NCBI GenBank assembly: GCA_038363925.1
Contig: JAQQWL010000008.1
Span: 496,001 to 560,000 of the forward strand
Length of the DNA stretch: 64,000 nucleotides
Reading direction: 5' to 3'
Source: Apiospora phragmitis
Taxonomy: Eukaryota; Ascomycota; Sordariomycetes; Amphisphaeriales; Apiosporaceae
The notes under the pieces were generated by a model that was given only the letters and a program-made list of their open reading frames with translations, did no database searches and was not told the DNA's origin. A program made the position numbers and the translations under genes. Shown here one piece after another: positions 22,145-35,628 of the stretch. Position 1 is the first letter of the stretch, and every line of letters begins with the position of its first letter.

Positions 22145-25100
22145 CTACTTATTACGTTGAAACACTTCACGGGGTGTGCTGAGTCCGCACCGCAATTTTC
22201 TGCTCAAGATCACTGGGCTAGCAGCAGTCCTCGAAGCAAGGCATCACATCACGCCACCTCGAGCTTGGTCTCAGCTTGCGCCGATGGCCCACACCCCCGT
22301 CATGCATGTGCACTGCTAGGTTACAGAGTTCATTTGCTACTGATGCGGGGCAACCAGGCAACCAGGCTAGTAGAGCCAATCTGCCTGTTCTGCCTGCCTA
22401 TCAGTCGGGCCAAGCAAAAAAGGCAACACCGAGGCGTTCATTCAGCGCGGAACAGACGCGAGAATGGTCGACCAGGCTGGATAATAGCCTCACTGCCTGC
22501 TCACAGAAACCGCACAAGCAATGGTGCTGGACGTTCCGGTGATCATGCCGTCAGCATCAGGCATCGGGATACTTGCTTTATTGAATACAATATGGCGCCT
22601 GGATGTTAGGGGCAATTCAAGTGGAAGTACGATGGTGTTGAGTTGTTCGAGGCTGGACCAATTGGCTGCGAAGGCGGTGGGTGATCTGTTGAGGAGGGAG
22701 GCGGCTGAAGACATTGTATATTGTTGCCAATCATCTACATATTTACATGCTCAAAGCCCCACCACCAAAGCATTGGGACTCAGTGCATACAATATTTGTC
22801 GACACAGATCTGTGCCGGTTTTCTATGTAAAGTTATTATGTGAGCAGTGGTTTATTTTCTGATCTTCCAACATGTTGTGCTACGAAGTGGAATTTGACGA
22901 CCTCTGTCATTTGACCAAGATCAAGATTGGCCAGTAACCTGGCCAAGCCGTCAAAGCTGCCTGAAGTCAACCTTCACTTGTGGTAGCTTCTGGTAAACGA
23001 GAATATGCCTACTGACTAAGAAAATACGTAATGGTATTGACTTTACGCGGATACCGGGCGCCTCGGGTATCCTCCCATAGTAATTACAACCGCAAGATAT
23101 GACCTTGTAAGCTGTTGAGATGAGCATTTATTTGAATTGCTGACCAGAATCATAGTACATGTGAGACTTTGCGACCAATGTGGTACACCGTTTCAAGTGA
23201 TTCGTTGCATCGGGGGACTGCCGGGCACAGTTAAGGCTGATTGGGGAAATACTTTTGACATAAGTGGCAGGGAGTTATCTAGGTAGTATGGTTAAGGCTG
23301 CCGTTGATCAGGCAGCCATATGATCCTCCGCCTGATTCAATTTTCCACTCACCCTTATGTACAGTGTTCCGAAAGTGGTGGTCACTCCAGAAGTCACTCT
23401 ACCCCTCAGCGTACCATGCTTTCTGAAGGCAGCCTTGATTGCTTTGTCGGCATTTGCCCCCAAGCATGTCGACGCCCGGTCCACGCCTTGGAACGTCTTC
23501 CATGTACTTCGGTGAGCCTTCACTAGAACGCCCCTTTTCGTTATATCGTGACCCATCGAGGCATTTTTTGGCTGCTCTTCCTGTGAGCCATCGGTAATGT
23601 AATTGTTTTTGGGAACCGACCGCTCCTGCCTAGGCGCCATTTCCCGTGAAATGGCCAGGCCACGACCATTCAGTTCTCGCCTGCAAACGGTGGCCCAGCT
23701 GGGCTTTTGGAGGCCCGCGCGACCCAGCCCAGACCATCTTTAACTCCGGTATTCCCGGTGTAAGGGTTGCCCTTGGCTAAGCCAGCCGGAAGGCAACCAT
23801 CGCCTCGTCGCTGCGGCGCAATACGTTTGCCTTGCCCCCATAGTTTGCTCAAACATGGCTCACCGAAACAATCAACAAGCATACTCTTGCCCCCAACAGA
23901 GGACGCATATAGCTGTGTGGATAGCTCCAACCAGTGTTGCCTTCCCTCGCTGACAGCAACAGTGGTTTTGTGGGGCGAGGGGCCCGACAAGGTTTCCCCG
24001 AAGAAGCCTTGGGATCGGAGTCCGATCGATCCGCGTCAGAACACCGAACAGCTTGAGGTGGCCGACAACCAATGCATATTCCTCCCGTTCTTGTTCTTCA
24101 TCGTCTTGATCGAGCGATGGAATACTCGCAACGCACTCCCGAGACGAGACCGCGAGACAGAATCGATCCTAGTTGATGTTTTGCAAGCTCACGCCTGGAA
24201 GCACACAGTGTCCGGCATGGACAGTGAGTATAGCTTCTACTATAAACGGCGGCTAGCTCAGCGAAAAAGAAAGAAAAGAAAAGATTGATTGAAGGGGGGA
24301 CATGAAAACCTCCCCGAGATAAGAGCAACAAGCTGACAGGCCAAGAGGGTACAAACATAATTACTTGAGACCAACAAGAGCGACAGGCCTCTGTGAGACT
24401 GCCCAGGGACTACTGTCCCGCTCATGGCCGATCTGAATATAAACAGTCAAGACGTCCAAGAAGAGCCAAAGGCCAACCCGCTGAGAATCAAAGGAAAAAC
24501 CACCAACGTTTGTAAGATATTGGTATACACCACCGTATCGGGGCCATAGAAGATACCGATCTTGCACACTCGTGCTTATATGATGTTTCTTCATCCTGGG
24601 TTGTATACTTATTATCCATGTCTTTTCAGTAAACCGGAAACTTGGATCACGTTTATTGTTCCCACTGGGACGAACAAAACTGTCAAGACGGTAGTGAGAA
24701 TGGCTTCCAAGTGGCCCATGTCACCCCTTACTTGGTCAGCCAACAAGTATGAAGCTTCCAACGAGTTACGATATGAGGGTCGAAATCACGCTATAGACGA
24801 TCTCTGGCCGATACTATATACTATATACGGATTCTCTCCCCGAAGCCACCTAGCTCCACTCAGTCCGGGGATGAAAAGGATATGAGACCGCAGAGCCTCA
24901 CAATTGTGGGACTCGGCCTACCTGGTTGGGTTCCAATGATGGCGGTTATTCACGAAATGCCTGCCCCTAACCTGGGCCATCTTAGGGAGCTGAAGGCCCA
25001 CTTACAGTTGCACCTAACGCAGAATTTAGTTGCATGTCAGTGGCCGCTTCTGCGGCCAGGGCGCTAGGCATCCAACGCTCATTGGCTCGTGATTTGGCCA

Positions 25101-28100
25101 CCCTCTGTCTTTACATTACTCCCCAAGACTTGTTCGAATCGAACGGTCTATCCAGCCCATGAACTGTTGGCATGAGCTGCTGGCGTGGGAGGGGTTTCTC
25201 TTACCATGCAGACGCCATGCCATGCAGGTCATCAAACCAGAGGGTCATTATTGGCCCCTGCTGAGTAAGGACCCGCAGCTCTCTCAGCGACTCCGTGTCT
25301 ACCAGCCGGCTCACTTGAACACGTCAGAGCCTCCTCACTCCCCATTGAGCCTTCCGATCGCATCATGCCACCAACTTCATTTAGTTGGCCCCGATCACTG
25401 TACAGAGAACGGTTCATTGGCCGGATTAGGATTCTTCGCAGGGTTGCTACGGGCACTCGCCATTTCCGTCATCGATATGCAGTAGCAGGCTGTCAGCACA
25501 GAAAGGAATTCCTCTCCAGCAGCGACCTACCGCCATAGTTCCATGCACGGCAACTAGAGTTGGGAATGAGGGCAAACAAAAGGAAGTTCCCAACCACCGA
25601 GCTTGCAACCATCAACGCAATAGAGGGTGTAGCTGACACGGGACTGAGCGATCATCGGACCTTTGGCTACGAGACATTTTCGGTGAAGATCCCTAAAGTC
25701 TAACACTATATATAGGACAATCGAGACCGCAGAAGGCACCTCCAATGTCATGTCGGCTGTTATTGGTGAGACAGGGCTGAAAGCCTCCGGAATCATGTAT
25801 CCCAGAACAGTTCCAAGGCAATAAAAGGCAGGAAAATGTGCGCCCCTTGATGCAAGGGTTTCAAGCCTCGCTTTAAGCATGCCTTGAATACGTTTTCGCT
25901 GCAATTTACACTTAATAACGATCAATTCCTCCCAGAAGTGTGATTTCGGTGAGACAGGATGCGGTTATATAAGAGGCCGGCTGACCTTACGGTGTGCCGC
26001 ACTGTTTGAGTACCTAGATCCATAAAGGGTTCTTGTACCTCTTTCAAAGGGCAACGACCCGAGGAACTGGTTGGCGTAAGGCTGGGGTCCTCGTGCCGAG
26101 CGAAATAAGGCAATCAAGGAGATGGTAGCAGCAGCTAGCCTTAGGCCCACCTCCAGCACGAAAGCCTATCATATGGGGGCGGGGATGGTACGAGACGAGG
26201 CAGGCAACTTTCTACATAAACCACCTGGCTTCACCGACTTTAGGGTACGATCCAAATCTATAACTCTCGGGCATCGGATGGCAGGTACGGATAGGAGACA
26301 GCTGAGTCCCGCTCTCCTGAGGCTCCAGCCCCATCTGATAGCTTACGGGCCCAGTCATGGGACCCCTGTATGGCCATACTGTTTGCTCCGTGTGTTGGCG
26401 ATGGAACGGGTGCTATAACCGCGGGAAACACCAAGAGTACAACATTATGTTTTAGTCTCGGGTCAGTGTACGCCAATATAAGGCAGCCACAAACTGTAAC
26501 ACATGCTTTGAGTGAGACACCAGCCTATGGCTTTCTAGGAAGGGAAGGGCTGGAAACCCGGCAGGGCGCCCGGGGTTCCAGGCAAGTACCACTCGCATAA
26601 CCAACACAATTATGCCGGCGGCAAGCATTCCGAGGAAAGATTACTGAACAGCACAATTTCAGGAGGCGCACCGACATGTAACCTATAACCACCATTCAGT
26701 AAGGGGCTAAGTCGTACACACGCTTCCGGCAGCTGACCGCTTGTTTTCTGAGCCGCTTCAGCTACACCTGCAATATCAGGGGCGCGTTCGTGGGTTGCTG
26801 CCCAAACAAATTGGTTACTACGGCGCCGGTCCCAATCCTAGGAAAAGCCTTCAAACTTGAAAAAAAGAGACCTTCATTCGACTCTCTATCGGGCTCGTAT
26901 GGTTCAGTGATCAAACCCCGGATGCGCCATCTTTCACGCATTCGCGGTGGCTGTCGAACCCGTCAGCGCGATCTCCCCTGGTGATCCAGCAGCCTTCGAA
27001 GACATCAGCTTCGCGCCTTCCACTGACCCGTTTTCATCAGGGAAACCCGTTCGGGTCCCGAGTGCACGCGACTCCTTATTCCGACCGGATACGGCCCAAG
27101 TCCGATACTGCAGAAGCGACGACACGAATACGGAACGAACACCGACGTATTTAACGCGAGTAGTGGCCCATACGCGCCCTTCAATAAGCATGAATGTACC
27201 AATAGGCTTGTCTCTGGGTGGACTTTGTAACCCCAGGTGACTTGGTCTGCGAAGCGGGCGAGTGCTAAGTGTTCCGTGTCGTCACGTAAACAATATCGAA
27301 GAAACAGCTTCCACGCCCGCCCAAGCTTGCGGCGGTTTGTGTGGAGGCTGAAATGGCCACTTCCCACTCTACATAGCATTCGTTCACCGAGTGATCGCCG
27401 ACTCTACGGTAGGTGGGCATTGACTGTGCCATGACAGTGAAGGAAAGTGACGACATCAAATTGAGATCAGGAACAACAGGATCCTCAGCGACACCGTAAG
27501 AGCAAGGTCCTCTTCGTAGATAGAGAAGTAAACCCATTGAGGACTCTCAGATCGACCCGTAGGTGTCATTAGTCAAAAGATGCCTTTCTCCAACATATTG
27601 GTTTTCCTGGCTACTTAATCATGTATGATACGTATCTACAATCGTGGGAATGGCCTTGTAATGGAGCTAGTGACCGATCCAATCGTGCCTAGACCCCTTT
27701 TAAATAACCAAGCTGTTTCCAATATTGTACGGCAGATTCTCAGCGACGGCTGTCTGGGTAGATAGATGTAATTCACTCCAGTAGCTCAATCTCCAAGTCA
27801 TGTCAATATGAACCATATATTGGGCGTTTGGAGTACCAATCTAACCTATTGACGTTGAAACAAGGTACTTTGCTCAGCATTGAAAAGTGTAATGAGGAAT
27901 GTTTGAATTGCCTGAAGTGGTTCTCATAGACAGATAGGTGGTGGTGCAGTGGCAGTTACCCCGTGCGACTTCTCCAATTCTCAATCACACCACGGCCCCC
28001 TTTTCAGAACCAATGTCGTCGACATTTCTCATTAGCCTACAATCAACGAAAGACGATTGATATACATCACCTGGTTAGATATAATGCAAGAGCTCTTGAA

Positions 28101-31100
28101 CGAGTCCGAAACCGGGACAGCGGCTTAGAAGCTAGGCAGGCATGCGAACAGTGAATAACTTAAGAGCGAGCTGCAGCCCATCTCCAGCTGCGGTGCCCGT
28201 CCAATACACCATAGTAAGATACGAGAGGTCTACAATACGTGTATATTCTATTCTACAGAAGATAAGAGGCTCCTCGGAGGATAAACACATTATTACCCGC
28301 TGGCGATAATAACGTCAGGGGCCACGTCAGGTTGGGACATCATCGCCTATCCTTGTGGATTAAATTATCGACCATACAACGACAGACTAGCCTGTGGACG
28401 TTTCTCTGTCGAAATCATCAATATCGCCGCTCTCCAAATACCGCTTAACATACTCAACATCTTGAATTGCAAGACGATATGTATATTGAGACGACGCTAT
28501 TGTGATTGGGCAGCGGAGCACCTCTCCCGTTCTGGAACCACACGCAGCAACGCGAGCTCCAGAAGTTTAGCTGTGATAGTGGTACCGGGATAAAGGGGGG
28601 CCAGGCCATCCTTGCTCTACCGCCTGCTCATTGATAGGATTGATCGACCAGACTCTCGTGCCTACCAGCAGGGCTGCAGATGAAACCCGCAAGGGTGCCT
28701 CGCCGCTCAAGCATGACAGGTCGTAGCTGATACATCTTAGCCACTCGGCCGCTAATTATATATAGTTCTCTGGGGGTGATCAACTGGTTCTAATTCCGCG
28801 CCGGTTGCCCTATGTGGCGAGCAGAGCACAGATGCAGTGGGCTGGACCTCGATGGTGCGTATATAGGCTTACCATCTGGCGACTTGGAGTAGCCACAAGG
28901 GATACGCACATGATGTTAGCAGACGGGATGATAACATTAACTATACAAGGAGCTTTCTTTCCCAGAAAACCCAGTCATTTACGCTACCTTGTACATGACT
29001 CAATAGCTACATTGCGACATTGTTCCCAGAGGAATCGAGCAACCCCCCACGGGTGTTGTCGATATGCACTCGAGCTGGAACTCCTACCATAACAACATAT
29101 TTGTCATGTCATGTCATGTAACAGGCAGCCTTTGAGCCAAAGCCACTCAGGCAGATAATTCCGCTTATCCCACGGATTGATCAAGGTGTTATCTAGTAGA
29201 GTATTCGACCCACAAGGTGGGCAAGTCTGCACGGCAATTGATGGCTATATCGTTCCTAGCTTCACGTGAAGCCTGTTAACCCTGAATGTAACGGAGCACA
29301 ATGATCATTCTACATGCCGTTTTATGAAATAAAAATGTTTACCTTACGTTGCTAGGTGGTCAATACTAGATCTGCATATAGGGGTCTCCTAGATAGCGGA
29401 TAGATCCCATTGACTTGCCCTGAATAGTCGCGCGCGTCAGTACCACTACAGCGACTAACCTTCGCTTCTTCCCAAAGACGTCTAGAGGCTGACATTTTCT
29501 AAGTTTGTCAGGGGATGCATCAGAACCGCCAGCATCTAGAGCGCACAACGGGATACAGCATCTCCAAACTTCAAGTCGGCCAGACCAGGCCAGGCCAGAC
29601 CAGACCACACACAACGGGGTTTCGGTGGTCGAAATATCTTTCTTTCCTTCTTTCCGAATTCGCTTGTGCTTGCCCAAAAAGGGGCTGCATATTTCCGGTC
29701 CATTATCACACCCGAAAGCACTACGCTGGCTTTGCTCTAATCCGACCACATCGGGCCACGCGCATGATAAGGGGCCGGGGTGCCCATGATCGAGCGCCAA
29801 CACAAGATCTCAAAAGAGGAACCGATTCGTGAAGCTCGCTTAAGACCAACTGGAGGTTTCTGCGCTATGATGAGATCAAAATTACCGATGGCGCTGGCGT
29901 CGATGTTTTTTCCCCGGCAGCGGCGGGCTCGTTAAGGGACGCGACTTGCGTTTTTGCATGTCGCTTGCTTATCACTATGTAACCTATAAATTGGTCCTGC
30001 GACAGAGCTTGTCTCTAATAGGCTACCCGTATCTCGAGTGCTGAGATATGCTCTTTCTCGCGTCGACGCGAATCACGCTGCATGGGCAGGCATGGGGGTG
30101 ATGTAACTTCCTGAGATCATGAAGCGCAAGCGACAAAACTACCCTGGTCCATCCCCAACCCGTCGTGTGCAACAGAAAATGTCAACCCCGCTCAGTCGTG
30201 GCTGGGAATATCAAATATCAGAAAGCAGCCAAGACCACCACCCAGATCCCCGCGGAAAAGATGAAAGTGACGACTTACCCGCGTCTGCAAGAGGAATTCC
30301 GTAAGCCCTCGAACGACAATAGTAACGAGACCTGCCTACCATACGTGCGTAGACAAGGGTGATGGATCATAATTGAGAGCACGACCGGTGTAGTAGCCAC
30401 ATGAAGAGATGAACTCGTCCTCAACAGAGCCGCCTCGCCGACCAATAAAGCTGTACAGGATCATTTAGTATCATGATCTATTCATAAGTCGACAAGGTAG
30501 TTCCATGCATATCGCGTCAAGCGTGAAGCCACTGCATTCGCTGTCATTGCCAATATCGGATCAGCAATATCTCCGGGTGCGTCCAATGCGGGGACGCAGA
30601 TGTGCTTTCTTTTTTTGATAGAGACATGCAAGCCATGTTGCCAGTCTCTCAGTCCGTCCCATGTTTGTCACGATCCACTGGGGCTCCCTGTATGGAGATC
30701 CTTGGAATTATTTCCTCACGTATGCAAGGGCTTTTGAGCCGCGGCGAGCCAATACCGCACTCATCCGCGGAACAGAAGATTCAGCTCAGAAGATGGCTTG
30801 GGAGACGGGTAGGGACCCCCTGATGATGAAGTCAAAGCTGATATTCGCTTGAAGTAGGATAGCAATGACTGATGCGGAGATCTGATGATACTATCTGGGT
30901 TTCGGTCTCTCGAAAGTGACAGAGTTGTCAGTCATGCACGTCCCGGGGGTTCTCGGCAATGAGGGCATTAGTCCTGCAGCTTCTCTTGTTGGAAAGGCAA
31001 GGGTAATGGGAAGGTACTTTGCCGGCTGGAAGATCACCGCGTCACATATGCAGATGTAATTAAGTGGCCAACTCCTCCGACGGCAGTGGGCGGTGATGGC

Positions 31101-32970
31101 CATCAGGCATGCGATGCGGGATGGCGACAGACAGAGTGCGTACGGCAAGCGTCCATGTTCTTTCTAAAAGGAATAGGCCGAAACCCTCTTTCAAGAAATG
31201 GAGGCTTCTGCGATAGGTAGGTATGCGCCAACACGGATATCAATGAGACCTGACAGTGCTTCGCTTCGCTTGTCTTTGCTTATCTCCCTACCTACATCAA
31301 TGTAGCCATGTCCCAGTTCTCCCCGTCCGACACCAACCGGGCAACCCACATTGTGCTTTCCATGCCACTAGCAATCAAGACACAGCGAAGCATGATGTGT
31401 CGTTCTCCATGAGTCGCATACCTGCGATGGAGACCAATCCGGCAACTTGAGCGGTCTGCAATATCAAGAATTCGTATCAACGGTTTACAGGCGAGGGGAG
31501 CGAGGAGGGAAGTCGCAATAGCATGTTAGGTATACAGGGCCTCTTGTACAAGATGGAGCTACCTACATGTACCTCAAAGTGACAGCGCGAGGTAAGACGC
31601 CCTTGCTTCTGGTTGCATACTTGGGGAAGAATGAATCTGTAGCAGGAAGGTGTCAACTAGGGAGAGGGAGCAAGGAGGCGACGCGCCGAACCGCTGGTGC
31701 ATATGCCCCCCACAAGGTAAGTATGTAGCCAGGTATTCTGTACTTCCACCTCTCCCTCCCCTCCAGAAAAGAGCCCATATAATCATTCTCGAGCCTTCGC
31801 TCCTTCTCGGACACTGGGTTGGCCGACCCGAAGGACACCTAGCCAACCGCCTAGCCACTCGAGAGCCTAGGTACCTTACTTGAAGACCTAATCATCCACG
31901 CCCCTTGATTCCTGTATTGACTCCCTTCATTTTACGACTTCCATCGTTCTTTCCCTTTCGGCCACATGGAAAGAAGCAGTCTGTACATACGTATTCATGG
32001 GACACATCAGATAGGCTCCGCCTCGACTTGCCGAAAGAGAAAAGGCGTGCCTTAAGTGGGCAAGTTGCCTGCCTGTCGAGCAAAAAGATGCCCCGGAGTT
32101 GATTCGTAGTATTTGGTTGGCCCTTTTACTATCCACGTATCTGCTCGAATCACATCTCTCGGCAATCTTGCTTCAGCCCATGGGCGCGATGGCTTAACCG
32201 TAGGATGGGTGGTATGCATCTTGTCTTCATCCATTGTCGAACAATCTTCTTGTTCCATCGATTCGCCCTGCATGGAAGATATATCACTAGACCACTAGAC
32301 CGGGCAACGGGCTTGAGGTGACCATCGCTATCCATTCGTTACTGTTCCAGTCGGCTTGTCTTCCTATTCCTATATGACTCTGCCTTTTCGCAACTCCGCC
32401 CTGTCAGATTGTGATCTCGAGATGACCCTGGCTTGTTCTTACCAACGAACAGAGACCCTACGGCAAATGCAGTATCCTGATAGCTAGTCATGGATAGTCC
32501 CTGCTCGCCCACTTCCAATCGGCTCATGCAACCCACGAAGCCACCATCACCAGGCTTCTTTAAATCAGGATGCTGCCATGCTGTGTCGTTGGGCAGCTAT
32601 ATAGTCCACCCTAACCTTCGCTCTGGCGGTGAGAAAGCTGCGCCTGTGCCCCCTTGACATTATCATATCGACCCATCGTTCGCGCACCACTATATTCCCC
32701 TGATATAGCAACGAGGCAACAACCCACAAGGCGTGTCAGTTGAATGGTTGGGCTTTGTCGTCCCCCCTTTTGGTTCCACAGGAGCTTGTGTGACGTTGAG
32801 CACTTGTTAAAGCATCCCATAGCCTCCACAACACTGTCTCCTAATATCCGACTTATCCTGGGGATATTGAGTCGATATCAAGTAGCGGTACCCCTTCTCG
32901 AAAGACCCATGCCTGTTGATTCCTTTGCCAACAACAGCGTTTCGCAAATCTAGCCGCGCTTCTATCGACG
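22145..32970. other. 10.8 kb gene desert
   Basis: The longest stretch without a supported gene. ORFs of up to about 175 codons occur, but none shows a domain, a splice-consistent exon chain or recognisable homology. I found no tRNA B-box with a matching A-box, no 5S rRNA and no intact transposase or reverse transcriptase. A TGTCA triplet repeat lies at 29102-29119. A 61-codon ORF at 30119-30304 is basic and polar, weakly coding-like, and not supported further. The stretch may contain decayed repeats or non-coding transcripts. Confidence 0.4.
29102..29119. repeat. TGTCA short tandem repeat
   Basis: Three and a half copies of a 5-base unit inside the gene desert. Confidence 0.6.
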
Positions 32971-33625
32971 ATGCCCAACCACATTTGCGACAACCGATGC
33001 GCCCATGCCAACATCATGTACCAAGACGCAGGTGATGAAAGTAGTCACTGGCCAGACTACACCACATACTACAATGGTTCCAACAATAGCGCCAGCTACA
33101 ACACGCCCACAGTGTCTGGTCACGGCTTCGTGACCCCCAGCTACCAACATCACCGTACGTCTGCTGATGATGCAGGCGAACATGACGATGTCTTCCTTGA
33201 GATACCTAGGTAGCATCCCCTGAGTCCATCCAGCATGGGAAAGGGAAAGCAAAGGCAGTTCCAAGTGGGAACAAGCACAGGGAGACCCCTAATGTGGCCC
33301 CACGATCCAAGAGTCATAAGCAGTCGACGAAAAGAAAAAAGGGCTCAACCGATTCAAACCGGTCAACGGATGTCCATCAAGGCTCCGACCCGTAAGTTGC
33401 TCTACCCTATGATCAGACCCTTCCTGACCGATAGTAGGGGAAACCTCCTATGACAACGAACGACGTCATACGAAGTCGACAGGCAAGAAAAGGAAGAACA
33501 AAGGAGGGATAGATGTGAATTTCGAGGAGCCTGCACAGGGGCCTTGGAGCCAGCTTGAAATCGATCCCGATAACAAGAAGCGCGAACGGCGTCTCAGACA
33601 AGATATATCCAAAGTGAACTTCTAG
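32971..33625 (+). CDS. small basic protein of unknown function (one apparent frameshift)
   Basis: Family not recognised. Exons are 32971-33154, 33214-33391 and from about 33438 to 33625. Intron 1 is 59 bp (GTACGT..GGTAG) and intron 2 starts GTAAGT. The N-terminus has several His, Cys, Asn and Tyr residues (MPNHICDNRCAHANIMYQDA). The middle and C-terminal parts are Lys/Arg/Ser-rich, with clusters STKRKKGST and STGKKRKNKGG that could be nuclear localisation signals; it ends DISKVNF. The frames of exons 2 and 3 join only if one G is removed from the GGGG run 33437-33440; the CDS is then 549 nt (182 aa). It sits at the edge of the gene desert, so it may be a lineage-specific gene. Function is not inferable. 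Confidence 0.55.
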
Positions 33626-35628
33626 TCGACTTCCTAGACAAGACAAGTCCAGTGCCCTGGAGAGTATCGCCCTCGGTGGAAGGATGAAGCAACATTATTG
33701 TGCGTGGCTACGGACCATAGCAACCACGCAACCTATGGAACTCAGTCCGCCAAGTTGAGTCCATTTGGCACGGCGATCTCTCACTGCGGCGTGACCCAGG
33801 CTGCCTCTTATGTATCCGGTTCGTTCGCGGCCGCCGCTATCGGGTGGCTGTTTTTTAGGCGGCCCGGGATTGTTGAATTCTCCTGATTCTTGGGTAAATA
33901 CCTTGCTGTAAGGGGGGAACAAAAAAGGAGGGAGGAAAAGTTCGCTCAAAAAGAAAATGAGACTGATGGGGCAACTTGCCACGCGCCATGAGGGATATCG
34001 AAAGTATCTGACCAAGTGGCCAGATGCTCAGGGCAGACCGGCCAAATGTCTCGCATCGAGGAGATCATGGCTGGCTTAAAGTAACACGATGGAACGGGAT
34101 ATGTTATTCGCTTATGCTTTGTTGTATTTTATGAAACTCTGTTGGTCTCAAGTTCCACGGACACCATCATGATCATCATGTGCCAGTTTCACAAGCCCAG
34201 AAGGTATATGGATTCCAGAACCTTTTGCTCAACTGAAAACTTGCACTACGTATATAGCCATAGCAGTGGCGGCTGCCACCCCTGAAGGCGCACCACCAGC
34301 AGCAATACTGCACGCCACGTGCTATACCTTGACCGGCTGAAGCAATACCATATATGCCCAATCAGTCTAATCTTTTCAATATCACCGTGAACTGATCATA
34401 AATCATGTTATTGCGGTTTAACCGATCACATTCGCAGACGTGGAAAGAGATGGATGTAGCAATCGAAAAGCATATGCCGACAGGAAGCGGAAGCAGCTCT
34501 ATCAACGCCTTGCAGGCTCGGACGTACATATAAAACCCCGTTTTCCCTCATCTCCCCCTCAATAGGGCCAAAGCCGGTGAGTAACAATCGACGGAAGATG
34601 CTTCGTTACACGTCCACAATACGTCTGAATCACATCATGGGAAGCAACCCAATGGAATGCTACCTCACAATCTTCCCGAGGCAGGGGGAACCAACCGACC
34701 ATTTGCTCTCTGAAAACAAACACCTCAATTTCAGCCAAAGACTGGAACACTTTTTTCTTTGGCTGCGTCCGCATAATCAGCAGCCACTAATAAGACGGGA
34801 GGAAAGAGGTGGCTGCCATGGTTGGGCTGGAAGCGGCACCAACGCGCGGGAGGGATACCATCGGAAGGGGCTGTGCATCCTGCAAGCTGCGGGCGCTTTG
34901 CATTTTTTTCTTCTTCATTCGCCACAACGCGAGTTACTTGCCGTAGTTGGCGCGCGGATGATGATGTCGAATAAAAGTTGATTAGTCAATATAAACAAAA
35001 CATCAACGCCCACCCCTCCTAAGATATTATTCTCGAGGTCGCCGGCCGTCGGGTATGCCGTGATGAAGAACGACGGTCATCGATGAGCGCCCCTATTTGC
35101 TTCGCCTCCCTTTTCAGCTGCTCTCGCCAAGCAAATGTATAGGTCAGATATGCCGACTCCCATTGGCCTGCCTTGAAAAGATGCAGGGTGGGTTTGCCAC
35201 CATATGAGGCCAAAAAGGGGGAGGTGCTATCTATACAACAGACGCTTGATTGGGCCGTTGGATGAAGAGCAGCTAGAAGGCACGATAGCGCACGATAGCT
35301 GGCGACGAGAGCCTGCATTCTGACTAAAAGTTGTATCTCAATTATAGAAATTATGTCATACAGAGAATGTACAGGCAGACTACGCTCTAGTGAGCGCAGT
35401 CTCAAACATATACCACAGCAATATGCTCTTGCGCATATGAGACTTCCCGCAGACTATTGAACAGGCCCCTAGCCTGCTTCTTTGGCCATTACCAGGATGG
35501 CATGCAATTATACCACTAGGGCAACAAGTGGCAACAGCTAAAAGCATCTCCGGCGGAATACACCCCCTCTTTGAGATTCGAGGATCAGATCCATAACGTA
35601 TTTTTTCGAAACTCCCCACCCAAATCCT
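33626..35628. other. intergenic, no supported gene
   Basis: About 2 kb. Its ORFs lack coding character. The right end is the 3' flank of the LRR gene. Confidence 0.45.

Noticed and set aside
23670..24288. Overlapping ORFs of 106 and 173 codons on opposite strands
   Set aside because: No domain or transposase motif; composition is not protein-like.
25130..25150. GTTCGAATC resembling a tRNA B-box
   Set aside because: No matching A-box or cloverleaf could be built around it.
26934..27379. ORFs on both strands in a locally GC-rich patch
   Set aside because: Considered as a decayed repeat or rRNA fragment, but no recognisable motif.
30119..30304. 61-codon basic ORF (MKRKRQNYPGPSPTRR start)
   Set aside because: Weakly coding-like, but too short and without splice partners or homology.
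34577..34981. 134-codon plus-strand ORF
   Set aside because: No domain, many rare-looking residues, and an overlapping antisense ORF; not supported.
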